A DNA stretch of 58,321 bases, taken from NCBI RefSeq assembly GCF_018598175.1, contig NZ_JAHESE010000038.1, positions 1 to 58,321 of the forward strand, given 5' to 3'. The notes under the pieces are model-generated. The model made no database searches, was not told the origin of the DNA, and saw only the letters and a list, made by a program, of their open reading frames with translations. Both the position numbers and the translations under genes were made by a program. This stretch comes from Dawidia cretensis (GTDB lineage: Bacteria > Bacteroidota > Bacteroidia > Cytophagales > Cyclobacteriaceae). Below are positions 33,096-41,588 of this stretch, piece after piece (positions within the stretch are counted from its first letter, which is position 1; each line of letters begins with the position of its first letter).

Positions 33096-36000
33096 TCAGA
33101 ACTGCAGGTTTACACCAAGCGTATAGGTGGTAGGCTTCGGATACTGGAAGAAGAAAATGTTTTGGCCCCACTGTGCATCCGTTCCTGTCCACGAGGTCGC
33201 TTCCGGATCATACCCTTTAAAGTCTTTCGAGTCGATCACAAAGGCGTTTTGTACGTTGGCATAAACACGCAGGTTGCGCAGCTTAAGACGCTCCAGCATG
33301 TCGCTGTTGAGGGTATACCCCAGCGAGAACAAATTGCCGCGCAGGTAGGAGCCGTCGGCTACCCAGTGGCTATCGACCTCGCTGTTCTGGCCACCACGGC
33401 CCTGGTGACGGATCTCCTGCACCATCGTGTTCTGGCGCTCGGGCGTCCAGCTGTCGGTCAGAATCGTCCGTAAGCCGTTGGCAATACCCGAACGGTCTTC
33501 GGTCGAGTGGAAGAATTGCTGGAGAATGTCTACGCCGTATACAAATTGCAGATCGACGGTCAAATCCCAGTTTTTATACCGGAAGGTGTTGATAAAGCTT
33601 CCGGTCCAGTCAGGCAAGCCTTTGCCGATGATCTTCTTTTCAGTAGAGCGTTTCGCTTCTCCTGGTTTATAGCCGCGTTCTGCGGCCTCTTCGGCTTCGT
33701 CAGTACTCCAGGTTCCCAGGCGCTCGTACCCCCAGAAGGAGCTTAATGACTCCCCTACGCGCAAGATGGTTTGGCTACCCGATACCCAGTTCGGGCCAGG
33801 AAAAATGTCCTCGTCATTCTCGCCAAGCTTTTCAATTTTATTTTCGTTTCGATTGAAGTTAAGGGAGGTGGTCCAACGGAAGTCATTCGTCTCCGCATTC
33901 ACCGATGTGATCATACCTTCTATACCGCGGTTCGACACCGAGCCAATATTTGCTGTTACGGTCTTGAAGCCGGACGAATACGGCACTGGTCTATCCAGCA
34001 GCAGGTCGGTGGTCAGCCTGTGGTAGTAGTCAAACTCGAACGACAGGCGGTTGTTGAACCAGCCCATGTTGAACCCGACGTCGAACTGACGTGTCTTTTC
34101 CCACTTCAGATCAGGATTTGCGATACCTCTTAAATGAGCTTCTGTACCACGTGTTCCGTTGATCAGCGTGTTACCCGACTCGACGGTAGACAATGACCGG
34201 TAGAAACCAATTTCAGTGTTGCCGGTATATCCAAAGCTAGTGCGCACTTTAAACTCCGACAGGTTTGTGATATCCTGCATAAAGGGTTCGCTGGACACCA
34301 TCCAGCCCAAACCGGCCGAAGGGAAAAAGGCATATTTATTGTTCTTTCCGAATCGAGAAGATCCATCGACACGTCCCGTCAACGTCAGCATATACTTATC
34401 GCGGTACGTATAACCACCCCGGAGAAAGTAGGAGTTCATTGCCCATTTTTCATATTCTGACTCGGGTGCTTTCGGGATGCTACCGGCTTGCAGACGATTA
34501 TACCGGAAGAAGTTATCAGCAAATCCTTCTACTTCCACAAAATTCCGGTCATACATGCGTTCCTGCCAGCTCAAGCCGAGCACCCCATTGATGCGGTGGT
34601 CGGTGCCCAACTCTTTGTTATAGGACAGGTAGGTCTCTTCCTGCCAGTAGTTTATGCGTTGTGATTCTACGCGGGCGCGGCCGTTGGGCGACGAGATGTT
34701 TACCAGGTCGGTCGGTGAATATTCCTGGAAGTCGCGTTCGTTTTGGTCGAAGCCAAATTGCGTGCGCAGGTCGAGGCCCGGCAGCAGGTGAAACGTCATG
34801 TATACGTTGCCAAACAACTGCGTTCTTTTGCGCAGGCGATCTTGTGTCTCCAGCACGTGCACGGGGTTGGCCATCGCCTCGAGGCTGTAAGAGTCTGTCA
34901 CCATGTTGCTGGCCGCCCAGGTACCATCGGGGAACTTTACCGGGAAGATCGGGGGCATCTCAATCATCGTACGGCGCGGCATCTGGTGGCCTCCGGTCTC
35001 TTCTACTTCATTTTCTTTTATTACGTTCGCCAACAGGTTCACTCCAATCGTAAGCCACTTCGTGGGATTGGCGTCATAGGCGATTTTGCCACTGATGCGG
35101 TTCATCCAGCTGTTAAGCATGATGCCTTCCATGCGCGAGTAGTTCAGGAACGCACCCATAGACGATTTTTCGCTTTTCTGTTGTATGGACAGCTGGTGGT
35201 TGTACGATATCGCAGTACGGGTAGACTCTTTCTGCCAGTCTGTGTCGTAGAGCGGGTTGCCGTTGGCATCGAACAAACGGGGATCATCCGCTGTGAAAAC
35301 CGGTGACGCGCTTGGATTATACTTCGGAGAGTTTTCAATACCGGTCTGTACTACATCCAGCCACTCCCTGGCGTTGAGCAGGTCCATCTCCTTGCGCATG
35401 TGACCGGCGCTGACGAAGCCATCGTACCCGATAATCATACCTTCTGTCGCCGCGCCACGCCGGGTCGATACCAGGATAACACCGTTGGCACCTCGGGAAC
35501 CGTAGATAGCAGTAGAAGAAGCATCTTTCAGTACTTCCATACTTTCGATATCGTTGGGGTTCAGGTATTTGATATCTTCCATGACCACACCGTCCACCAC
35601 GAATAACGGGCCCGAGTTGGCATTGATCGTTCCCACACCGCGGATGATTACGCGGGGGCTCGCAGTAGGTGATCCTGAGTTGAGGAATACATTCACACCT
35701 GCTACTTTACCTTTGAGGCCCTGAAGGGCGTTGTTCACGGGTGCCGTCAGCAGGTCGCTTCCTTTTACCACGCCCACGGAGCCGGTCACGTCTGATTTTC
35801 GCTGGGTACCGTACCCAACCACAACAACTTCATTCAGTGTCTTGGTATCCGCTGCCAGCGTAACATCGACGACACTACGGCCACCGACGGTGACTTCCTG
35901 CGTGGTATAGCCAATGAACGAAAACACGAGAACGGCTGTCGTGGGATCTGCGGCTAATGAAAACTTACCGTTAGCATCGGTCGTGGTACCGTTAGAAGTA

Positions 36001-36518
36001 CCTTTCACCAACACGTTTACACCTGGTAGGCCTTGGGCGTCACTGTCGAACACAGTACCCGTGATGGTCGCCTGCATTTCACCCAGATCTTCGGGTTGTT
36101 GAAAAAGGTTGGCGTTGAGCGTACCCAGGTTTGTCAACGACGTAGACGCCGTGTCTTTACGTTTGTTCAACACGATGCGGTCTTTCACGACACCATACTG
36201 AATTTGGAATGGTGTGAGTAAGCGGTTCAATACACTCGAGAGTTTTTCCTGTTGTGCACTGATCGTCACTTCTTCTTTGAGCGAGATGAAATTTTTGCTG
36301 TAGATGAACTTAACATCTGCACTTCTTTCAATTTCGTCAAGTGCCCTCGCAAGCTTAATATTTTCAAAACTAACGGTAACATCTCGCTCCAACGGATTTT
36401 CGTCTTTACTATTCGCGGCAAAAGAAATTACTGTCAGCATCAACATGACAGCGATCTGCCTGCATGTGATGTGGATCACCTTGCCCAGGCAGGCATTTGT
36501 TTGTAGAAACTGTTTCAT
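33096..36518 (-). CDS. SusC/RagA TonB-dependent transporter with N-terminal STN signalling domain
   Basis: The 1140-residue protein has a long signal region (1-37) and an STN domain at about 47-118 (NIKLARALDEIERSADVKFI). A carboxypeptidase-regulatory domain follows at about 150-235 (GTTTDANGKFSLAADPT), then the SusC signature NEVVVVGYGTQRKSDVTGSV, a plug at about 240-360 with GLKGKVAGVNV and IRGVGTINANSGPLFVVDGV, and an outer-membrane barrel to a final TYTLGVNLQF. The STN domain is the part that contacts a FecR anti-sigma factor, and fecR and a sigma gene lie directly upstream in the same direction. Expected action: import the SusD-bound ligand and report its presence to the FecR/sigma pair. 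Confidence 0.94.
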   Translation of the reverse strand: MKQFLQTNACLGKVIHITCRQIAVMLMLTVISFAANSKDENPLERDVTVSFENIKLARALDEIERSADVKFIYSKNFISLKEEVTISAQQEKLSSVLNRLLTPFQIQYGVVKDRIVLNKRKDTASTSLTNLGTLNANLFQQPEDLGEMQATITGTVFDSDAQGLPGVNVLVKGTSNGTTTDANGKFSLAADPTTAVLVFSFIGYTTQEVTVGGRSVVDVTLAADTKTLNEVVVVGYGTQRKSDVTGSVGVVKGSDLLTAPVNNALQGLKGKVAGVNVFLNSGSPTASPRVIIRGVGTINANSGPLFVVDGVVMEDIKYLNPNDIESMEVLKDASSTAIYGSRGANGVILVSTRRGAATEGMIIGYDGFVSAGHMRKEMDLLNAREWLDVVQTGIENSPKYNPSASPVFTADDPRLFDANGNPLYDTDWQKESTRTAISYNHQLSIQQKSEKSSMGAFLNYSRMEGIMLNSWMNRISGKIAYDANPTKWLTIGVNLLANVIKENEVEETGGHQMPRRTMIEMPPIFPVKFPDGTWAASNMVTDSYSLEAMANPVHVLETQDRLRKRTQLFGNVYMTFHLLPGLDLRTQFGFDQNERDFQEYSPTDLVNISSPNGRARVESQRINYWQEETYLSYNKELGTDHRINGVLGLSWQERMYDRNFVEVEGFADNFFRYNRLQAGSIPKAPESEYEKWAMNSYFLRGGYTYRDKYMLTLTGRVDGSSRFGKNNKYAFFPSAGLGWMVSSEPFMQDITNLSEFKVRTSFGYTGNTEIGFYRSLSTVESGNTLINGTRGTEAHLRGIANPDLKWEKTRQFDVGFNMGWFNNRLSFEFDYYHRLTTDLLLDRPVPYSSGFKTVTANIGSVSNRGIEGMITSVNAETNDFRWTTSLNFNRNENKIEKLGENDEDIFPGPNWVSGSQTILRVGESLSSFWGYERLGTWSTDEAEEAAERGYKPGEAKRSTEKKIIGKGLPDWTGSFINTFRYKNWDLTVDLQFVYGVDILQQFFHSTEDRSGIANGLRTILTDSWTPERQNTMVQEIRHQGRGGQNSEVDSHWVADGSYLRGNLFSLGYTLNSDMLERLKLRNLRVYANVQNAFVIDSKDFKGYDPEATSWTGTDAQWGQNIFFFQYPKPTTYTLGVNLQF

Positions 36519-36644
36519 TTTGATTCCTTGTTTTTTGGGGTTGCTTAATGCAAGCGCGACGCATTCACATCGCCTTGTTCTCTTCTTCCTTGTTGCGATT
36601 GTTGGGTCGTTAGGTTTGTCGTTTTCTTTGCATGTAGTGGTGAT

Positions 36645-37697
36645 TTAGGGGTTGGGTAATAGTGAGCATCCCTGTCCGCGTAAGCGAATGGTATTGCCCT
36701 CAAGTTCATAGGTTGCGTCAACCGACAAGCTTAACATCTCGAGAATGTCAGGCAAGTTCAGGTTGCTTAAATCCGCCCGTAGGAGGCAGTTCATCAGGGC
36801 CTTGTTCTCGGCCTCGATGCGGACACTAAATTTCTCATTCAAGAGGGGAAGCACGTTACGCAACGGTTCGTTGTCAAAGATGAACGTTGTAGACTTCCAG
36901 ATATCAAGCTCCGGCAAGTCCTGCCCTTCTTGTTTCTCCAGCCGGTGTTGCGCTTTTACGTAGCGGGCACGTTGTTGCGCGACAAGTGATACTGACGAGG
37001 CATCGACAGGGGTTGTATTTATAGAGTCCTGAATGTTTACCGATACCTTTCCGGTCATTACAGATACTTCGATCGAGGGAGCATTATCGTATGCTCTTAT
37101 ATTAAAACTCGTGCCTAGCACCCGCGTGACTACATTTCCGGAAGTGATGAAAAAAGGTTTGGAAGGATCACGTGCAATGGAGAAGAATGCCTCTCCCTTT
37201 AATTGGAGTGTACGCCCGGTCGTGGAGAAAGCCGCGGGATAATTTATCTCGCTACCCGGCTGAAGCCACACCACCGATCCATCGGGCAAGGATTGACGCA
37301 GAATCGTTTTGGAGGTGTTAACCACATACCGTGTTTCCGCGGCATTGCTCACTTGCCCCTGCCCGGGATTGAGCGCCACGCGTTCTGTTAACCAGTAAGC
37401 ACCTATGGCCAGCGCAAGGATCGCGATAGACGCCGCAACGCGATAAAATAGAGAATAGGACTGCGTGCGTTGCGGTAGCATAAACGGTATGGGCTCTTGT
37501 TCGCCCAGCGTCTGCTTAATCCGCCGCAACATGCTGCGCTCCAAAATATCCTGTTGTGCAGGTGTGAGCGGCAGCTCCTGAACCTCCCGGTCATTCAGTG
37601 CCGCATACCAGGCATTCACACACACTTCTTCTTCCGGTGTGCATTCGTGCTGCAGATACCGCTGCAAAAGCTCGGGGGTGACATCCTTGCTATTCAT
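36645..37697 (-). CDS. FecR family anti-sigma factor
   Basis: The 350-residue protein has a cytoplasmic N-terminal part (about 1-80) that would bind the sigma factor and a single membrane helix (about 84-104, VAASIAILALAIGAYWL). The periplasmic FecR domain follows (about 125-230, LPDGSVVWLQPGSEINYPAA and GEAFFSIARDPSKPFFI), with a C-terminal STN-like DUF4974 domain at about 265-345. The order sigma-fecR-susC-susD on one strand matches regulated Bacteroidota nutrient loci. In that model, ligand passage through SusC is sensed by the STN domain and relieves FecR inhibition of the sigma factor. Confidence 0.93.
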   Translation of the reverse strand: MNSKDVTPELLQRYLQHECTPEEEVCVNAWYAALNDREVQELPLTPAQQDILERSMLRRIKQTLGEQEPIPFMLPQRTQSYSLFYRVAASIAILALAIGAYWLTERVALNPGQGQVSNAAETRYVVNTSKTILRQSLPDGSVVWLQPGSEINYPAAFSTTGRTLQLKGEAFFSIARDPSKPFFITSGNVVTRVLGTSFNIRAYDNAPSIEVSVMTGKVSVNIQDSINTTPVDASSVSLVAQQRARYVKAQHRLEKQEGQDLPELDIWKSTTFIFDNEPLRNVLPLLNEKFSVRIEAENKALMNCLLRADLSNLNLPDILEMLSLSVDATYELEGNTIRLRGQGCSLLPNP

Positions 37698-37856
37698 CCA
37701 CTATATCGGTTTAGCAAGTAAGTCCCGTCAACAAACGTTTTCCCCTACGCCCCAGGGCACTTTTTTTAAAATATCTGAAATATGGAATGCCGTGTACCGT
37801 GTCTTAGCACACCATGCTGAGATAAACATTCAGAAAAGCGCCAAGCCCGAATTTGC

Positions 37857-38438
37857 CTACGGCAAGAAAAAGAGTACAATAACCGACAACGTATAATGTC
37901 TGAGAGATGTCCGCAAGACCTTCAACGCTTTTAGCAATTGGTTCTCTACGGTCTTTTCCGAAACCCCCATCTGTGCAGCTACCTGCTTGATGGAGAGGTT
38001 CTCCTCGCGGCTCAATCGAAACACCTCCTGGCAACGCGCTGGCAGCTTGCTCACTTCGCGATCTAAGGCATCGTGTAAATCATTGAGAAGCACTGTGTGC
38101 TCCGTTGTATCGTCGCGATCTTGTGTAATAGCGATTTGTTTCTCCAGGTAAGTCTTTCGCGTAAGCTGGCGCTCGTAATACGATATGACTTTATACTTCG
38201 TCGCCGTAAACAAATACCCGGATAGATTTTGTACCTGCAGGGTAGTCCGGTTCACCCACACGCTGATAAAGATCTCTTGCACCAGCTCTTCGGCCACCAT
38301 CTTCGAATGCACGCGGTTATACGCCATGGCGTACAACCTCTTCCAATATCGATAATAGATCTCATCAAACGCGGCCATATCCTGCTGCCGCATAAGCTCT
38401 ACCAGTTTATCATCAGAATATACTTTGAATACGCGCAT
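37857..38438 (-). CDS. ECF RNA polymerase sigma factor (FecI-like)
   Basis: The start is placed at 38438 (MRVFKVYSDDK, 193 residues); the open frame extends 23 codons further but that stretch is not conserved-looking. Sigma region 2 is at about 15-80 (FDEIYYRYWKRLYAMAYNRV, VAEELVQEIFISVW) and region 4 at about 125-180 (LPARCQEVFRLSREENLSIK, then GVSEKTVENQL). A hydrophobic tail (LSVIVLFFL) follows, which is unusual for a soluble sigma factor and may be a chance extension. It is separated from fecR by 159 nt without a clear terminator. It probably directs transcription of the susCD genes downstream. Confidence 0.9.
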   Translation of the reverse strand: MRVFKVYSDDKLVELMRQQDMAAFDEIYYRYWKRLYAMAYNRVHSKMVAEELVQEIFISVWVNRTTLQVQNLSGYLFTATKYKVISYYERQLTRKTYLEKQIAITQDRDDTTEHTVLLNDLHDALDREVSKLPARCQEVFRLSREENLSIKQVAAQMGVSEKTVENQLLKALKVLRTSLRHYTLSVIVLFFLP

Positions 38439-38587
38439 GGGGGTTGCCGTCAAGGTTATTCGTCTATTCGAGGATAATATTAGAAATTTTCCGTCACAAA
38501 ATCGCATTTAAAACGATTGAATAACATAAAACAACGATTTCTGCCCTGCTCTCATCCCACAGCCATGCTCGGGCAACCGTTGGGTAA

Positions 38588-39691
38588 TCAACCCGATACG
38601 GTCGACGATGAACCCGCCAGTTTATTTTTTAAGAACATACGTACCGGCATGTCCATAAACACCAACACCAGGTATGACAGCCCGATCAGCAACAACGTAC
38701 CGACGACGGTAATAATGCTCATCAGCAACAACGTAGGTTTATGTGTTTCAACATAGCTCATAAAGATCCAGATAAAGGGATAGTGGATCATATATAGCGG
38801 ATATGATATGTTGCCAGAGAGCTCACACAGGCGTTGCGCACGCGGCCCCGGAGCCGCGCCCGCGCCAATAGCTATCAGCAACGGAAAACACACAATAACA
38901 ATGGTCGGTTCAATAATCCAGTTATAGGTGGTCGAGAAGGGCACCACAAGGGTTAACAACAGCAAGCCGGAGGTAATCAGGAAACCCAGCTTGTTGCGAA
39001 TGATATACCCTGATCGATATACCAGTATACCCGCCAGGAAAGAGAAGAAGACACGAATGCCTCCACCCCAGAAATTATCGCCGCTCCACCCTACGCCCAG
39101 ATTCGTAGCATGATGTGCTTCATACACCAGCGCCATTGCGCCAACGGCCACCAGTGCCCACAACGCTTTCTTGCCCACACGTATCAACACCACTGCGTAT
39201 ACAATGCTCGCAACGTATTCCCAGAACAAGGACCACGACGGTGGATTGAGGTGGAAAATATTAAAGTATCGCTCAGGCACCAACGGATAGGGAATCATCA
39301 GGCACGAAGCCGCAAATGCAATTCCCAACTTGTCGGCATACTTCACCCACAGATTGCTGAAGGGATCAACGATAAAAGCTATCAAGCCCCAGATCGAACA
39401 GATGATCACCAGCGGCTGCAAGCGGATCAGCCGTTGTTTAAAAAACTTCGCGAAGCCAATGTTCGCCAACTTCTTGTCATACGCATAGGCAATAACAAAG
39501 CCCGACAAACAAAAGAAGAAGTCGACGGCGAGGTACGCGTGTGCAATAAAGTTGTCGTTGTAATCGGGAATGGCTATTTCCATGAAGTGGAAAATCACTA
39601 CAGCGATCGCCGCCACTCCCCTCAATCCATCCAATATCTCGTAATGCTGCTTTGTATTCAATAAGCTTGCAGCCTGCGTGTGATCGTTCAT
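38588..39691 (-). CDS. Acyltransferase family 3 (OafA/YrhL-like) membrane protein
   Basis: The 367-residue protein has about ten membrane helices and the acyltransferase 3 signature near its start: LDGLRGVAAIAVVIFHFMEI, where the histidine of the IFHF stretch is the conserved catalytic-type residue, followed by AVDFFFCLSGFVIAYAY. These enzymes acetylate or acylate sugars of surface polysaccharides or glycolipids, using cytoplasmic acyl donors. No glycan-biosynthesis gene lies next to it, so the acceptor is unknown. It is a single gene. Confidence 0.88.
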   Translation of the reverse strand: MNDHTQAASLLNTKQHYEILDGLRGVAAIAVVIFHFMEIAIPDYNDNFIAHAYLAVDFFFCLSGFVIAYAYDKKLANIGFAKFFKQRLIRLQPLVIICSIWGLIAFIVDPFSNLWVKYADKLGIAFAASCLMIPYPLVPERYFNIFHLNPPSWSLFWEYVASIVYAVVLIRVGKKALWALVAVGAMALVYEAHHATNLGVGWSGDNFWGGGIRVFFSFLAGILVYRSGYIIRNKLGFLITSGLLLLTLVVPFSTTYNWIIEPTIVIVCFPLLIAIGAGAAPGPRAQRLCELSGNISYPLYMIHYPFIWIFMSYVETHKPTLLLMSIITVVGTLLLIGLSYLVLVFMDMPVRMFLKNKLAGSSSTVSG

Positions 39692-39857
39692 TCTTCAAAC
39701 TTAAAAAAATAATCAAATAGTCGATCACCGCTTATCCGATTGATGCCGCTTAATCCGGGCAATAGCGCTCCCACACGATCCATCCTCCGATCCTGCACAC
39801 CATACGCGGGCTCATGCACTATATACGTGGCTTTGCCCTGGCTGAATGGCGAGGATG

Positions 39858-40020
39858 CTATTCGTTATTGCAGAGAAAGAAGTAGACCATCAACACATGG
39901 GCGTCTGTTTTTCCAATGTTACTCAGCGTATGCGCGAGCCGGCCATCAAAGAATAACGAATTGCCTTCGTAGAGCTCATGGTCTTTTCCGTCGATTGAGC
40001 CTGTTCGATCAACCCGTTCT
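39858..40020 (-). pseudogene. C-terminal remnant of a cupin-type (XRE-cupin-like) regulator
   Basis: Upstream of the stop codon at 39858-39860 the minus strand reads GSIDGKDHELYEGNSLFFDG followed by RLAHTLSNIGKTDAHVLMVY and a short tail. This matches the end of the cupin sensor domain of XRE-family regulators (HEL, EGDSLFFDG, H..N). Only about 50 codons exist and no start is present. The fragment runs into the 3' end of the GNAT gene (40009) in another frame, so an insertion or deletion has removed the rest of the regulator. Confidence 0.65.
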
Positions 40021-40599
40021 TCTAAAAAGAAACAACGTATATGAAAATTCTAACGTCTCAAATGCTTCAAAGCCAAAGCTCTTGTACCAGGCGACATTCT
40101 TCAAGACAGAAGTTTCAAGATAGACCGGTCGTTGGGCCATTTTGGAGCGGCCAATAACATTTAACAACAATGTTGAACCAATTCCTTGATGTTGATATTT
40201 CGGATCAACCCCAATGAACCATAGATAGGTAATATCCCCTTTAGGATGATGATTCTTTATCGCCTGCTCACGCTTAGCGATAGACGCTACCCTTAATAAC
40301 CCAATAGCAAAGATAGCCACCTTTATATCCAGCAATACCGAACGAAGAGTCTGCTTCCTCTCTCGTGGATGAAGCATCAGTGCACACCCCGTATTACCAT
40401 CGCTAATCCAAATTTCACCAAACGAAAGACAAAGATCAAACGAATATTCCATGAGGCCCTTCATACGTTTCGCCTTGTGCCGGTCTTGCTTTACAACATG
40501 ATTTACACTCTTGTTATCGTGGAACGATTTTACCAGGATATCGACGACCAATGCGCGATCAGCCTTTTCAGCTCTTCTCATAACGGAATTCTTAAGCAT
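40009..40599 (-). CDS. GNAT family N-acetyltransferase
   Basis: The 196-residue protein has a GNAT fold: the acetyl-CoA motif is IGVDPKYQHQGIGSTLLLNV (about 130-149), followed by VYLETSVLKNVAWYKSFGFE (about 158-177) and the beta-strand end FSYTLFLFRR. A short hydrophobic segment (VAIFAIGLLRVA) near residue 95 belongs to the same GNAT subfamily and is not a membrane anchor. Its 3' end abuts the remnant of a cupin regulator, suggesting that this gene arrived with the rearrangement that truncated it. GC content is lower than in the first 38 kb. The substrate is unknown. Confidence 0.85.
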   Translation of the reverse strand: MLKNSVMRRAEKADRALVVDILVKSFHDNKSVNHVVKQDRHKAKRMKGLMEYSFDLCLSFGEIWISDGNTGCALMLHPRERKQTLRSVLLDIKVAIFAIGLLRVASIAKREQAIKNHHPKGDITYLWFIGVDPKYQHQGIGSTLLLNVIGRSKMAQRPVYLETSVLKNVAWYKSFGFEAFETLEFSYTLFLFRRTG

Positions 40600-40858
40600 T
40601 TCTTTGAAAAGAAATTTACAATACTGACTTTAGAAAACAAACAAGCACGCATAACCGCAGCGTATGACCATGCTGCGCCTGCACTGGGCCCGAACTTTAG
40701 TAAGTCCCGCTGCCAGGCTTTGTGGCTTTATACGACCAAACACCCAAACGAACATAAAAAGACGCCCGCTGTCCCAATCACCCTGCCGAAATGTCTAATT
40801 CGCACCCCCTACATGGGTATAAAGACATTACCTTTATGAAACAAAACCACCCCCAATT

Positions 40859-41476
40859 ATGAAAACACTCAAATTCGTTCTTGTCGCCGTAGCCGCGATC
40901 GCCATGAGCTTTGACCGCCCCGCCGCCACCCTCACCGAGTCCGAACGGAAGTATGCACTGGACCTGCTGCAGGGTACAAAAGACGACCTTTTGAAGAAGG
41001 TAAAAGGACTGACGGCCGAACAGCTGAGCTTTAAAGCCGACGCTGCCCATTGGTCAATCGCCGAATGCGTCGAGCACATTACGTTAGCTGAAACGCAACT
41101 TTTTGAATACGCCCAATCCGGACTGAAAGAGCCAGCCGATCCTTCTAAACGAAGCGAGGTAAAAACAAAAGACGACGAGCTGGTAAAGATGGTCGCCGAC
41201 CGCAGCCAAAAACGTGAAGCGCAGGAAACCCTCAAACCCACCGGCAAGTTTGGATCCTTTGAGTCCACGCTTGCCGACTTCAAGGCCCAACGCGATAAAC
41301 ATATACTGTATATCAAAAAAACGCCCGATGATCTGCGAAATCACTACAACGATTTCCCGTTTGGAAAGCTTGACACCTATCAAACGATCTTGTTAATGGC
41401 CGCGCACAGCAGACGACATACAGCCCAGATTCAAGAGATTCTGGACGATCCTAACTTCCCGAAAAATGGTAAGTAG
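40859..41476 (+). CDS. Exported DinB-like four-helix metalloprotein
   Basis: The 205-residue protein has an N-terminal hydrophobic signal (KTLKFVLVAVAAIAMSF) and a DinB/YfiT four-helix bundle. The metal-binding histidines are recognisable: H73 in IAECVEHITLAE and H183 and H187 in AAHSRRHTAQI. DinB_2 proteins include thiol-dependent transferases that use bacillithiol or similar cofactors. An exported version is less usual, so the leader may also be an uncleaved anchor. It is monocistronic; a 9-bp inverted repeat (41486-41522) follows the stop. Confidence 0.85.
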   Translation: MKTLKFVLVAVAAIAMSFDRPAATLTESERKYALDLLQGTKDDLLKKVKGLTAEQLSFKADAAHWSIAECVEHITLAETQLFEYAQSGLKEPADPSKRSEVKTKDDELVKMVADRSQKREAQETLKPTGKFGSFESTLADFKAQRDKHILYIKKTPDDLRNHYNDFPFGKLDTYQTILLMAAHSRRHTAQIQEILDDPNFPKNGK

Positions 41477-41485
41477 CACTCTATA

Positions 41486-41522
41486 GATCTGCGGCGAATG
41501 CAGAGATGCCTCACCGCAGATC
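41486..41522. repeat. Inverted repeat after the DinB gene
   Basis: GATCTGCGG (41486-41494) and CCGCAGATC (41514-41522) can form a 9-bp stem with a 19-nt loop. No T-tract follows, so it is a weak terminator at best, or an operator for the downstream transporter gene. Confidence 0.5.
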
Positions 41523-41588
41523 ATTCACCTTCCATAATCCAATCCTTCCATCCCTGGTCATGGATCAAACGCCGAATCGAAAACCACG

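Noticed and set aside
40369-40839. Plus-strand frame of 156 codons overlapping the GNAT gene
   Set aside because: Antisense over its first half, low-complexity beyond, no domain; the minus-strand GNAT is clear.
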